In this document: positions 33,373 to 41,118 of the stretch, piece by piece
Position numbering within the stretch: position 1 is the first letter of the stretch
Layout: each line of letters starts with the position of its first letter
Notes under the pieces: generated by a model
Seen by the model: only the letters and a program-made list of their open reading frames with translations
Told to the model about the DNA's origin: nothing
Databases searched by the model: none
Translations under genes and position numbers: made by a program
Source of the DNA: Brevundimonas poindexterae
Lineage (GTDB): Bacteria; Pseudomonadota; Alphaproteobacteria; Caulobacterales; Caulobacteraceae
DNA: 64,000 nucleotides
Reading direction: 5' to 3'
Assembly: GCF_020524625.1 (NCBI RefSeq)
Contig: NZ_JAIVLL010000001.1
Span: 62,001 to 126,000, forward strand

Positions 33373-33780
33373 CTAGAGACGGGAGCGCAGGCCGGAAAGG
33401 TCATAGCCGGCCTCGCGGGCGGCGTTGATCAGGGTGTGCGGGTCGGACTGCGGCGCGCGGGCCAGCGCCCAGAGCATGGCGGTGCGGGTGCCGCTGCGAC
33501 AGAAGCCGAAGATGGGAGCGGGCAGGGTCTCGAGCGCCTCGGCCATGGCCGCGACGTCGTCCGGACCGATGTTGCCGCCGGTGACCGGGATGTGGCGGAA
33601 GGCCAGTCCGTGCTGGTCGGCTGCAGCCTTCATCTCGGCCGCGGTGGGCTGACCGGGATCCTCGCCGTCGGGCCGGTTGGAAATGACCGAGCGGAAACCG
33701 GCCGCCGCAATGATCTCGAGTTCCTCGGGGGCCACCTGGGGCGAGGTGCTGAGGGTGTCGTCCAGTTTACGTCCTGCCAT
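33373..33780 (-). CDS. TIGR01244 sulfur-transferase / phosphatase-like protein
   Basis: A 135-residue protein with the dual-specificity-phosphatase-like active-site loop CRSGTRT (about 94-100), matching the TIGR01244 family (DUF442) often fused to or encoded with metallo-beta-lactamase sulfur dioxygenases. Family naming as a sulfur transferase is tentative; the Cys could carry a persulfide or act on phosphate. It overlaps the YeeE/YedE subunit gene by 14 bp and is 27 bp upstream of tauE, within the BigR-type operon. Confidence 0.85.
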   Translation of the reverse strand: MAGRKLDDTLSTSPQVAPEELEIIAAAGFRSVISNRPDGEDPGQPTAAEMKAAADQHGLAFRHIPVTGGNIGPDDVAAMAEALETLPAPIFGFCRSGTRTAMLWALARAPQSDPHTLINAAREAGYDLSGLRSRL

Positions 33781-34213
33781 GGGGGGCTCCTTGAACTACG
33801 ACCGCGCGGGCCGGGAAGAAGTGGAACACGGCCATGCCCGCGAGCATGGCGGCAACGAAGACCACGCCCTGCCAGGCGCCGGTCGTGAGTGAAGCAAGGG
33901 CAGGCCCGGGGCACAGGCCGACCAGGCCCCAGCCCAAGCCGAACAGGACGGCGCCGCCGATCAGGGGACGATCGATCCTGCGGCTGGTCGGAATGGCGAA
34001 ATCCTTGGCCAGCATCGGGGCATGCATGCGCCGGTGCATCAGATAGGCCAGGCCGGACGGGATCAGGGCGCCGCCCATGACAAAGGCCAGCGCGGGGTCC
34101 CAGTTGCCGGTCACGTCGAGGAAGGCCAGCACCCGGGCCGGGTTGACCATGTCGGAGACGATCATACCGGCACCGAACAGGACGCCGCAGAGAATGGCGA
34201 TGAGCAGGCGCAT
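33767..34213 (-). CDS. YeeE/YedE-type transporter subunit (DUF6691-like)
   Basis: A 148-residue membrane protein with about four helices and the half-transporter signatures GVLFGAGMIVSDMVNPARVLAFLDVTGNWDPALAFVMGGAL and GLGWGLVGLCPGPALASL. The Cys in LCPGPA is the conserved thiosulfate-relay-type cysteine. It pairs with the next half-subunit (34215-34643) to form one YeeE/YedE-type sulfur transporter. Overlap with the downstream gene and a 1-nt gap to the upstream gene indicate tight co-expression. Confidence 0.85.
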   Translation of the reverse strand: MRLLIAILCGVLFGAGMIVSDMVNPARVLAFLDVTGNWDPALAFVMGGALIPSGLAYLMHRRMHAPMLAKDFAIPTSRRIDRPLIGGAVLFGLGWGLVGLCPGPALASLTTGAWQGVVFVAAMLAGMAVFHFFPARAVVVQGAPHGRT

Positions 34214-34214
34214 C

Positions 34215-34643
34215 CTACATCCCTCCGATCAGATGACGGGTGACGAAGACGGTCACGGCCGCCGTCCCCATGAACAGGGCGGTGGCCGCCAGCGACCGGG
34301 GCGACAGGCGGGCAATGCCGCAGACCCCGTGCCCGCTGGTGCAGCCGGAGCCCCAGCGTGTGCCGAAGCCCACCAGCAGGCCGCCGATGATCAGCAGCGG
34401 AAGGCTGCTGGTCACGATCACCTCCGGGCGGCGGATCAGGGCGCCGGCCAGCAGGGCCCCGCCCAGCAGGCCGCCGAGGAAGCCGAGGCTGAGATCGCGG
34501 GGGCCGCTGCCGCCCAGCCGCAGGCCACTGGCCATCAGGCCGGATATGCCGGCGATGCGCCCGTGCATCAGCAGGAACAGGCCCGCCGAGGCCCCGATCA
34601 GCAGGCCGCCGGTCAGGGGCCATATGAAGGACAGCGTGCTCAC
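34215..34643 (-). CDS. YeeE/YedE-type transporter subunit
   Basis: A 142-residue membrane protein forming the other half of the split YeeE/YedE pair. Landmarks are GGLLIGASAGLFLLMHGRIAGISG and GFGTRWGSGCTSGHGVCGIARLS, with the conserved transport Cys in SGCTSGHGVCG. I chose the GTG at 34643 (VSTLSFIWPLTG), which overlaps the MBL gene stop (GTGA); a longer frame to 34988 is antisense-like. YeeE-type proteins take up thiosulfate; in BigR clusters the direction and substrate are not settled. Confidence 0.85.
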   Translation of the reverse strand: MSTLSFIWPLTGGLLIGASAGLFLLMHGRIAGISGLMASGLRLGGSGPRDLSLGFLGGLLGGALLAGALIRRPEVIVTSSLPLLIIGGLLVGFGTRWGSGCTSGHGVCGIARLSPRSLAATALFMGTAAVTVFVTRHLIGGM

Positions 34644-35569
34644 AGCAGGTTCAACGGCAGTTTGAGATAGCGGGTGCCGTTGGCCTCCGGCTCGGGCGGG
34701 CGCCCGCCGTTCATATTGACCTGCACCGAGGGCAGGATCAGGCGCGGCATGGCCAGCGTCGCGTCGCGCTGGGTGCGCATGGCGACGAACTCGTCCTCGC
34801 TGATGCCCTCGCGCACATGGATGTTGCCCGTGCGCTCGGCGCCGACGGTGGTCTCCCAGGCGAACTCGGTCCGGCCCGGGGGGGCCTTGTAGTCGTGGCA
34901 CAGGAACAGGCGCGCCTCGTCGGGCAGGCTGAGCAACCGGTGGATCGAGCGATAGAGGGTGCGGGCATCGCCACCGGGGAAGTCGCAACGCGCGGTGCCA
35001 TAGTCCGGCATGAACAGGGTGTCGCCCGGGAAGATGGCGTCGCCGATGACATAGGCCAGACAGGCCGGGGTGTGGCCGGGTACGTGCAGGACCGTCGCGT
35101 CCAGCGAGCCGACGGTGAAGCGATCCCCGTCATTGAACAACTGGTCGAACTGGCTGCCATCGCGGCGGAATTCGGTGCCTTCGTTGAAGATCTTCCCGAA
35201 CACGTCCTGCACGGTCAGGATCTCGTGGCCGATGGCGAGGCGCCCGCCCAGCTTTTCCTGAAGATAGGGCGCGGCCGACAGGTGATCGGCGTGGGCGTGG
35301 GTTTCCAGAATCCAGTCGACCGTCAGGTCCTGGGCCTCGACATAGGCGATCAGGGCGTCAGCCGAGGCGTGGGACGTGCGCCCCGAGGCCTGGTCGAAGT
35401 CGAGCACGCTGTCGATCAGCGCCGCGCGACGGGTCGCCGGGTCATGGACGACGTGACTGATGGTGAAGGTGGCCTGGTCGAAGAAGGATTTCACGACAGG
35501 GCGTTTGACGGAATCGGCGAGGGCGGCTTCGATGATGGAAGCGGCGTGGTCGCGGGCGGGGTCCGACAT
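34640..35569 (-). CDS. MBL-fold persulfide dioxygenase-like hydrolase (Blh/ETHE1-like)
   Basis: A 309-residue metallo-beta-lactamase-fold protein with THAHADHLSAAP (metal-site HxHxDH), a later His in VPGHTPACLAYV and Asp in FPGDTLF, and HDY near the C-terminal region. This matches the ETHE1/Blh persulfide dioxygenases that oxidise glutathione persulfide to sulfite. There is no rhodanese domain fused. It heads a five-gene minus-strand operon (MBL, two YeeE/YedE halves, TIGR01244, TauE) like the bigR-blh operons that detoxify H2S. The divergent ArsR-family repressor and operator lie just upstream. Confidence 0.88.
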   Translation of the reverse strand: MSDPARDHAASIIEAALADSVKRPVVKSFFDQATFTISHVVHDPATRRAALIDSVLDFDQASGRTSHASADALIAYVEAQDLTVDWILETHAHADHLSAAPYLQEKLGGRLAIGHEILTVQDVFGKIFNEGTEFRRDGSQFDQLFNDGDRFTVGSLDATVLHVPGHTPACLAYVIGDAIFPGDTLFMPDYGTARCDFPGGDARTLYRSIHRLLSLPDEARLFLCHDYKAPPGRTEFAWETTVGAERTGNIHVREGISEDEFVAMRTQRDATLAMPRLILPSVQVNMNGGRPPEPEANGTRYLKLPLNLL

Positions 35570-35595
35570 CGGGAATCTCCGTTCAGTGGAGTCCC

Positions 35596-35623
35596 GATAT
35601 AAACAGTTTCATAATTACTGCAA
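35596..35623 (-). promoter_or_regulatory. Promoter of the sulfide-detoxification operon
   Basis: On the minus strand TTGCAG (35623-35618) is followed after 16 bp by TATATC (35601-35596), a good -35/-10 pair, placing the start near 35589, about 20 nt before the MBL ATG. GGAG lies in that short leader. The -35 is within the inverted repeat 35610-35636, so a bound repressor would exclude RNA polymerase. Confidence 0.55.
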
Positions 35624-35636
35624 GTATGTAATTATG
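35610..35636. promoter_or_regulatory. BigR/SqrR-type operator between the divergent genes
   Basis: CATAATTAC at 35610-35618 and GTAATTATG at 35628-35636 form perfect 9-bp arms around a 9-bp spacer. The site is strikingly AT-rich for this genome. It lies between the MBL operon and the divergent ArsR-family gene and covers the -35 of the former, as expected for the repressor's own operator. Confidence 0.72.
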
Positions 35637-35644
35637 TGGACGTG

Positions 35645-36016
35645 ATGACGCACCAGCCCCATATGTCCGACATGACCGTTGAAACCCTGCCGCCCCCGGA
35701 TTTCGAGGCCATGGCCCGCCTCAAGGAAAAGGCCCCCGAGGCCGCTGACCTGTTGCGTCAGCTGGCCAATCCGACGCGTCTGCTGATCCTGTGCCACATC
35801 ACCCGTCAGGAGCGGGCCGTCGGCGAGATGGAGCGGGACCTTGGCCTGAAACAGCCGGGTCTGTCGCAGCAACTGGCCGAGCTGCGTCAGGCCGGTCTGG
35901 TCAAGACGCGACGCGAGTCGCGCTCCATCTATTATTCGATCGCCGACGACCGGGTGCAGGGCATCATGGGCATGCTGCACGATATCTTCTGCGCCGAGCC
36001 GGTCAGCGCGCCCTAG
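35645..36016 (+). CDS. bigR: ArsR-family sulfide/persulfide-responsive repressor (BigR/SqrR type)
   Basis: A roughly 123-residue winged-helix repressor. The recognition region is EMERDLGLKQPGLSQQLAELRQAGLVKTRRESRSIYYSI. Two cysteines, LILCHITR and DIFCAE, sit at positions matching the redox pair of BigR/SqrR that forms a tetrasulfide bridge with persulfides and releases DNA. No ArsR-type metal CxC motif is present. ATG 35645 is used; GTG 35636 and ATGs at 35663 and 35672 are alternatives. It probably represses the divergent operon and itself through the 35610-35636 repeat. Confidence 0.85.
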   Translation: MTHQPHMSDMTVETLPPPDFEAMARLKEKAPEAADLLRQLANPTRLLILCHITRQERAVGEMERDLGLKQPGLSQQLAELRQAGLVKTRRESRSIYYSIADDRVQGIMGMLHDIFCAEPVSAP

Positions 36017-36504
36017 TCTTCGTAGGCGGCCTCTAGAGCCGCGATGTCGAGGCGCTTCATGTCCATCATGGCGTGGAAGACGCGTCTGGCCCGCGCGGGA
36101 TCCGGATCCGACAGCATGGCCGGCATGTCACGGGGGATGAGCTGCCACGACAGGCCGTATTTGTCTTTCAGCCAGCCGCACTGTTCGGCCTCGGGCACGA
36201 CGGACAAGGCGGCATAGAGGCGGTCCAGTTCGTCCTGATCATCGCAGATCACCTGGATCGAAATGGCCTCGGTAAAGGTGAAATACGGGCCGCCGTTCAG
36301 GGCGGAGTAGGGCTGACCCGCGAGCGTGAACTGGATTTCAAGCGCCTGGCCTGCCTTCCCGCCCGGATAGTCGTCGGGAGCACGGGTTATGTGGTCGATC
36401 CGCGAGTTGGGAAGCAGCGAGACGTAGAAGTCTGCGGCGTCCTCGCCCTGATCGTCAAACCAGAGACAGGGGATCACACGGGTCGTCTGATCGGCGTAGG
36501 TCAT
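36013..36504 (-). CDS. VOC-family (PhnB-like) protein
   Basis: A 163-residue protein of the PhnB/3-demethylubiquinone-methyltransferase-like VOC branch. Landmarks are IPCLWFDDQGEDAADFYVSLLPNS (first beta-alpha-beta-beta-beta unit), ALNGGPYFTFTEAISIQV and CGWLKDKYGLSWQLIPR. No function is established for this branch. I use ATG 36504; an in-frame upstream codon at 36516 is less likely. Its stop shares a CTAG (36013-36016) with the convergent repressor gene. Confidence 0.85.
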   Translation of the reverse strand: MTYADQTTRVIPCLWFDDQGEDAADFYVSLLPNSRIDHITRAPDDYPGGKAGQALEIQFTLAGQPYSALNGGPYFTFTEAISIQVICDDQDELDRLYAALSVVPEAEQCGWLKDKYGLSWQLIPRDMPAMLSDPDPARARRVFHAMMDMKRLDIAALEAAYED

Positions 36505-36623
36505 GAGGCGCCTCATTCGCTGAGAGAGTGCCGAGGATATTAAACCATAGAGTTAAATGCAAGGGCTGGCCCGGGATGGACAGAGGCTTCAGGATCAGGC
36601 CCCGTGATTCACAGGAGCTCCCC

Positions 36624-36971
36624 ATGACCCTCACTCTCTATGGCATTCCCAACTGCGACACGGTCAAGAAGGCGCGGGTCTGGCTGGACGGAGAGGGGCA
36701 TGCCTACGCCTTCCACGATTACAAGAAGGCGGGGATCGACGAGGGACGGCTGCGCGGCTGGGTGGATCAGGTGGGCTGGGAAAAGCTGCTCAACCGGGCC
36801 GGCACCACCTTTCGGAAGCTGCCCGACGCGGACAAGGCGGACCTGAATGCCGACAAGGCGGTGGCGCTGATGCTGGCCCAGCCTTCGATGATCAAGCGGC
36901 CGGTGGTCGAGACGGGCGGGACGCTGCTGGTTGGCTTCAAGCCGGACGAGTGGAAGGCCGCCCTGGACTAG
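36624..36971 (+). CDS. ArsC/Spx-like protein (YffB type)
   Basis: A 115-residue thioredoxin-fold protein of the arsenate reductase-like ArsC/YffB family. The single active-site Cys is in YGIPNCDTVKKA (Cys12), and KRPVVE near residue 91 is the usual cis-Pro region. YffB proteins have no clear arsenate activity, so the role is open. AGGAG at 36613-36617 fixes the start at 36624. It shares a CTAG stop site (36968-36971) with the convergent endonuclease-like gene. Confidence 0.88.
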   Translation: MTLTLYGIPNCDTVKKARVWLDGEGHAYAFHDYKKAGIDEGRLRGWVDQVGWEKLLNRAGTTFRKLPDADKADLNADKAVALMLAQPSMIKRPVVETGGTLLVGFKPDEWKAALD

Positions 36972-37780
36972 ACCCCGACGAACCGCGCCACCTTGGCGAA
37001 GTGGTCCGAGGGCCAGACCTCGCCGACCGGCTGATCACCGAGGATGGCGGCCTCTACGGGGCGGAACGCGCCGGCATCGTACAGGATGTGGTCGATCTGG
37101 GCCGAGCGGTGGCCGAGCGCGGTGTTGAGCGTGGTGCGGTCGGCCTGATCGGGATGAACGGTGCGCAGGGCTTCGGAGAAGCGGGCGCGGAGGGGTTCCA
37201 TTTCCGGATTGTCGAGCGGCGCATTGAGGTCCCCCGTCAGGATCAGCGGCACGCCGTCGTCCGGCAGCCAGTCCAGCAGATGGGCAATCTGGCGGGCCCG
37301 GATCGCACCACCCTCGGGCGTGTGATGGAAATGGGTATTGGCAAAGTCGACGATCCGGCCGTCGGCCATCCGGCAGCGGATGCGCTGGGCGGTGCGGTAG
37401 TCATCGAGGGGCTCCAGCTTGACCCAGTCATGGTCAAGGATCGGCAGCCGGGAGAGCAGGGCATTGCCGTAGCGCCGCGGGCGGTCCGCGTCGTCGACCG
37501 AGCTGAAGACCATCTGCATGCCCAGCCGGTCGGCCAGGGTCTGCGCCTGGTTGGGCAGCGCGTCGCCGTCCTGCAGGATCTCCTGGAGGCCGATGACGTC
37601 GGCGTTCGCGGCGCGGAGGGTGGCCTCGACCAGCGGCAGGCGGGCGGGCCAGTCTCCCTGATCGTGCCAGATGTTGAAGGTGGCGACCGTGGGCCCCGCG
37701 GCATTGCGGGACGGCAGGCCCGCACAGGCGGCAAGCGACAGGGCGGGCAGGGCGGCGAGAAGCCGGCGGCGGGTGGTCAT
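36968..37780 (-). CDS. Endonuclease/exonuclease/phosphatase family lipoprotein
   Basis: A 270-residue protein with a lipoprotein signal (RRRLLAALPALSLAAC, Cys about 19), also carrying an RRR motif. The EEP fold follows: VATFNIWHD (Asn), VIGLQEI (metal Glu), FANTHFHH (His), LILTGDLNAP (Asp/Asn), IDHILYD (Asp-His) and PSDHF (catalytic His). Such exported EEP proteins may act on nucleic acids, phosphoinositides or sphingolipid-like phosphodiesters; the substrate is undetermined. ATG 37780 gives a proper signal; upstream frame to 37888 is rejected. Confidence 0.85.
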   Translation of the reverse strand: MTTRRRLLAALPALSLAACAGLPSRNAAGPTVATFNIWHDQGDWPARLPLVEATLRAANADVIGLQEILQDGDALPNQAQTLADRLGMQMVFSSVDDADRPRRYGNALLSRLPILDHDWVKLEPLDDYRTAQRIRCRMADGRIVDFANTHFHHTPEGGAIRARQIAHLLDWLPDDGVPLILTGDLNAPLDNPEMEPLRARFSEALRTVHPDQADRTTLNTALGHRSAQIDHILYDAGAFRPVEAAILGDQPVGEVWPSDHFAKVARFVGV

Positions 37781-37917
37781 AAGGGGAGCCTTTCCGATCG
37801 GCTGTGCCAACCTTACGAAGATTTCACCCGGGGCATCGCATCTGTTCAACCCTGTCGGCGCCTCTTCCCCCATAGAAGCCGGGAACATTCTGTTTCAGGC
37901 CCCTGAGAGGATTAGTC

Positions 37918-38316
37918 ATGGAAGACTTCATTCCCGTCGTGGCCATTCTGGCGGTGTTCGGCACCATCACGGCCATTGTCGTCGGACCGAGCTGGCTGAA
38001 GAGTCGCGAACGCCGCGAGATTCAGGCCACGGTCAGGAGCGCGATCGACAAGGGTCAGCCCCTGCCGCCGGAAGTGATCGACGCCCTGAGCAAGGACATC
38101 ACCAAGAATCTTCCGTCACGCACCCGGGACATCCGTCGCGGCGTGATGTGGCTGGCCGTCGGGATCGGCATCGCCGGGTTCGGCCTGGTCCAGGACCTGG
38201 GCGATCGCAACTGGAGCGACAACGTCGGTGACGGCATGCTGGCCTTCGCCGTGATCCCGGCCACCATCGGCCTGGCCTTCCTGGTGCTGAGCTTCTTCAA
38301 CAAAAACGTGGACTGA
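37918..38316 (+). CDS. DUF6249-like membrane protein
   Basis: A 132-residue protein with an N-terminal membrane segment (VVAILAVFGTITAIVVGPSWL). A cytoplasmic charged region follows (RERREIQATVRSAIDKGQPLPPEVIDALSK), and then two more hydrophobic segments (VMWLAVGIGIAGFGLV and MLAFAVIPATIGLAFLVLSFF). It fits the DUF6249 type found beside ECF sigma factors in Caulobacterales. It is 26 bp upstream of the sigma gene and probably in its operon, perhaps as part of the signal-sensing unit; that role is inferred. Confidence 0.78.
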   Translation: MEDFIPVVAILAVFGTITAIVVGPSWLKSRERREIQATVRSAIDKGQPLPPEVIDALSKDITKNLPSRTRDIRRGVMWLAVGIGIAGFGLVQDLGDRNWSDNVGDGMLAFAVIPATIGLAFLVLSFFNKNVD

Positions 38317-38342
38317 GGTCGGGATCCGAGGGGACGAATGTC

Positions 38343-38906
38343 ATGACCCGATCCGGCCTGTCCGACCGGCACGATGTGGAGCTGGCCGCCCTGGCGGCGG
38401 CCAGCGACCGCGCGGCCTTCGGTGAACTGGTGCGCCGACACTCCTCGTCGGTCCGCGCCCTGCTTCGCCGGATGGGTGCGCAGCCCGCCCTGGCCGACGA
38501 TATTGCGCAGGACGCCTTCATCGTCGCCTTCGAGCGGAGCGCCGAATTTCGCGGGGAGGGGACGTTCTCCGCCTGGGTCCGGCGTATCGCGGCGCGCCTC
38601 TATCTGAAGCGGCGCGACAAGGAAGCCCGCTATGTCTCCGAAGATGCGGCCGGGGACGAGGCGGTCAGCGTCGACCCTCTCGGGCGGTTCGACCTGGATG
38701 CGGCCCTGCAGACCCTGAGTGAGGTAGAGCGACTGTGCGTCTCTCTCGGTCACGGCGCCGGAATGACCCATCCGGAGATCGCGACTGCCCTAAATCTGCC
38801 GCTTGGAACGGTGAAGTCTCATGTCAAACGTGGTCTGGATAAACTCCGCCAGATCCTCGATCCGGGGATGGGCGAAAGCGGGAGGGCGTCACATGTCAGC
38901 GGATGA
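38343..38906 (+). CDS. ECF-type RNA polymerase sigma factor
   Basis: A 187-residue sigma-70 family ECF factor. Region 2 is at about 25-95 (DDIAQDAFIVAFERSAEFRG, then FSAWVRRIAARLYLKRRDKE). Region 4 is at about 125-175 (LSEVERLCVSLGHGAGMTHPEIATALNLPLGTVKSHVKRGLDKL). Its 3' end overlaps the next gene by 14 bp. The flanking membrane proteins (DUF6249-like upstream, a small membrane protein downstream) suggest membrane-linked control. No canonical zinc anti-sigma motif is visible in the neighbours. Confidence 0.9.
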   Translation: MTRSGLSDRHDVELAALAAASDRAAFGELVRRHSSSVRALLRRMGAQPALADDIAQDAFIVAFERSAEFRGEGTFSAWVRRIAARLYLKRRDKEARYVSEDAAGDEAVSVDPLGRFDLDAALQTLSEVERLCVSLGHGAGMTHPEIATALNLPLGTVKSHVKRGLDKLRQILDPGMGESGRASHVSG

Positions 38907-39312
38907 ATTCGACCCCTTCATCGAGCGCGCCTTCGAGCGCGCGGCCCCGATGGCCGACACCCCCCTGTTCGTGGCCGGTGTCGAGACGCGACTGCAGTCC
39001 GGTGCCCGTTGGCGCGCCGCCGGCCTTGGCGTCGCCGGCGCCTTCGGCGGTGTGCTGGCGCTCCGGGAAATGCTGAGCCTCGATGTCGACCTGTCGGGCG
39101 CCGACAACGTCCCGGGCGTCCAGATGGCGGAATCGGCCTCCCGTTCTGTGAACATGGATGTGGCGACCGCGATCCACGGAGTTCTGGAGAACTGGGGCGT
39201 GGCGGACCTGACGCTCGGCGGCGTGGGCAGCATGCAGATGTTCTGGATTGCCGCCGGTGCGCTGGTCGCCCTGGCCCTCGCCGGAGTGGTGCGCCTGTCG
39301 CAGGACGTCTGA
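38893..39312 (+). CDS. Small membrane protein coupled to the ECF sigma factor
   Basis: A 139-residue protein starting inside the sigma gene. The N-terminal 35 residues are acidic and cytosolic-like, then a hydrophobic segment (GLGVAGAFGGVLALREMLSL), a polar middle, and a C-terminal membrane helix (MFWIAAGALVALALAGVVRL). Position and topology suggest an anti-sigma or accessory membrane protein, but I see no known anti-sigma domain, so this is inference from context. Confidence 0.7.
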   Translation: MSADEFDPFIERAFERAAPMADTPLFVAGVETRLQSGARWRAAGLGVAGAFGGVLALREMLSLDVDLSGADNVPGVQMAESASRSVNMDVATAIHGVLENWGVADLTLGGVGSMQMFWIAAGALVALALAGVVRLSQDV

Positions 39313-39377
39313 GCGGCGGGTGACGCCGCGGGCGTCCGGGTCTATGCTGCGCCGCACAAGCCGACCGGGAGCCCACT

Positions 39378-40214
39378 ATGTCGAGCCAGAAACAGGAGAC
39401 CGTCCGCAGACTGGCGGCGCCGGACATCCAGGCCCGCAAGGGCAAGGAGCCCCTGGTCTGCCTGACGGCCTATGACGCACCGACCGCCACCCTGCTGGAC
39501 GATTACTGCGATCTGCTGCTGGTCGGCGACAGCGTCGGCATGGTGGTCCACGGCCTGCCGAACACTGTCGGTGTAACCCTTGAGATGATGATCCTGCACG
39601 GCCAGGCCGTCATGCGCGGCGCGCGGCGGGCCATGGTGGTCGTCGACATGCCGTTCGGTAGTTATGAGGGCGGCAAGGAACTGGCCTACGAGAACTGCGC
39701 CCGGGTGATGAAGGAAACCGGCGCCCAGGGGGTCAAGCTGGAAAGCGGCCCCACAGTCCCCCAGACCATCGCCTATCTGGTCGAGCGGGGCATTCCGGTG
39801 ATGGGCCATGTCGGATTGCGCCCCCAGGCGGTGCTGACCGAGGGCGGGTTCAAGGCCAAGGGGCGTACCGAGGCTGAACGCCTGAGGGTCATGGCCGAGG
39901 CCGAGGCCACCGCCGATGCCGGAGCCTTTGCCGTGGTCATCGAGGGCGTGGCGGCGGATCTGGCGGGCGAGATCACCCGTGCCATCCCCGTGCCGACGGT
40001 CGGAATCGGCGCCTCAGCCGAGTGCGACGGCCAGATTCTGGTGACGCCGGACATGTTGGGCCTGTTCGACTGGACGCCCAAATTCGTGCGCCGCTATGGC
40101 GATATGCGCGGCCATATCGTCGAGGGCGTGACCGCCTATGCCGATGACGTGCGGGCCCGCCGTTTTCCTGCCGAAGTCGAGACCTATTTCTCGCGCAAGC
40201 CGGTCGGCACCTAG
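39378..40214 (+). CDS. panB: 3-methyl-2-oxobutanoate (ketopantoate) hydroxymethyltransferase
   Basis: Adds a hydroxymethyl group from methylene-THF to ketoisovalerate in pantothenate synthesis. The 278-residue TIM-barrel protein has LVGDSVGMVVHGLPNTV (metal Asp), MPFGSYE, VKLESG, MGHVGLRPQ and the catalytic-Glu region FAVVIEGV. panC, a pathway partner, lies 20 kb away on the other strand, so the two are not one operon here. Confidence 0.96.
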   Translation: MSSQKQETVRRLAAPDIQARKGKEPLVCLTAYDAPTATLLDDYCDLLLVGDSVGMVVHGLPNTVGVTLEMMILHGQAVMRGARRAMVVVDMPFGSYEGGKELAYENCARVMKETGAQGVKLESGPTVPQTIAYLVERGIPVMGHVGLRPQAVLTEGGFKAKGRTEAERLRVMAEAEATADAGAFAVVIEGVAADLAGEITRAIPVPTVGIGASAECDGQILVTPDMLGLFDWTPKFVRRYGDMRGHIVEGVTAYADDVRARRFPAEVETYFSRKPVGT

Positions 40215-40222
40215 CGGGCGAT

Positions 40223-40249
40223 CCGCGACGGACGATTATGCGGTTTTTT
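40223..40249 (+). terminator. Possible terminator after panB
   Basis: CCGC (40223-40226) can pair with GCGG (40040-type partner at 40240-40243) just before a run of six T (40244-40249). The stem is only 4 bp with a long loop, so the call depends mostly on the T-run and position after the panB stop. Confidence 0.3.
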
Positions 40250-40280
40250 CAAGGGGGGACGTCTCGACCCGGGCGGAAAA

Positions 40281-40301
40281 TGCTCTAGGGTCGCGCCGAA
40301 C
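40281..40301 (+). promoter_or_regulatory. CTAGGGT-type promoter-like motif upstream of the TPR gene
   Basis: TGCTCTAGGGTCGCGCCGAA, followed by C, matches 12281-12301 and 23547-23567. It ends 29 bp before the GTG at 40331. CTCTAG would be the -10 region of the TPR-bamB unit. Confidence 0.4.
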
Positions 40302-40330
40302 TCTGAACAACGACTTGGGGCGTGCTTTTC

Positions 40331-41095
40331 GTGACGGATATCTTCGAGCAGGTCGAGGAGGAGCTTCGCTCCGAACGCTACAAGCGTCTGGCCAGGACCT
40401 GGCTGCCGGTGCTGGGTGGCGTGCTGCTGCTGGCGCTGATCGCGGCGCTGGGCTGGTGGGGCTGGCAGGCCAATGAGAGCTCGCGCGCCGGCAAGGCGTC
40501 GGTCGCCTATGAGCGCGGCATCGAAGCCCTGCGCTCGAATGATCTGGCCGCGGCCGAGTCGGCCTTCCAGGAAGCCGCCCAGGTGGGCAATGGCGCCTAC
40601 AAGTCGATGGCCCTGGCGCAGCGCGCCGGTCTGGCCCTGACGTCCAACCGTGTGGACGACGCCATCAATCTGCTGGACCAGTCGGCCAAGGCGATCGGCG
40701 ATCCGCTGATGTCGGACTCCTCGGCGTTCAAGGCCGCCCTGCTGGTGATGGATACCGATGCCAGCTACGAGGATGTTGAAAAGCGTCTGACCCCGCTGAC
40801 CCGCGAGGGCCGTCCCTTCCGGGCTGAGGCGCTCGAGGCGCTGGCCATGGCGCAGATCCAGCACGGCAAGACCACCGAGGCCCGCGCTACCTTCGTTCAG
40901 CTGCAACTCGGCCAGAACGTGCCGGATACGATCCGCCAGCGCGCCCAGGCGGCGATCGGCATGATCGACGGCGGAACCCTGGGCGGCATCGGACAGGTGC
41001 TGGAAGCCCAGTCGGCCGCGCCCGAAATCGTATCGCCTGACGCCGCGCCGGCCGGCGGAGCCCCCGCGGAAGCCCAGGCTCCGGCCGCCGAATGA
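40331..41095 (+). CDS. YfgM-like TPR membrane protein
   Basis: A roughly 254-residue protein with a short cytoplasmic N-terminus (VTDIFEQVEEELRSERYKRLARTW), one transmembrane helix (about 29-45, VLLLALIAALGWWGW) and periplasmic TPR-like repeats to about 215. An Ala/Pro-rich tail ends it. This fits the YfgM/DUF2133 family, a periplasmic partner of the Sec and BAM pathways in E. coli. I use GTG 40331 because the family begins with this D-I/V-F-E-E motif; GTG 40322 adds three residues. It is followed by bamB with a 23-bp gap, the same order as yfgM-bamB-der in E. coli. Confidence 0.85.
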   Translation: MTDIFEQVEEELRSERYKRLARTWLPVLGGVLLLALIAALGWWGWQANESSRAGKASVAYERGIEALRSNDLAAAESAFQEAAQVGNGAYKSMALAQRAGLALTSNRVDDAINLLDQSAKAIGDPLMSDSSAFKAALLVMDTDASYEDVEKRLTPLTREGRPFRAEALEALAMAQIQHGKTTEARATFVQLQLGQNVPDTIRQRAQAAIGMIDGGTLGGIGQVLEAQSAAPEIVSPDAAPAGGAPAEAQAPAAE

Positions 41096-41118
41096 CGTCA
41101 CAGTTCAGGAGTTCTCCA

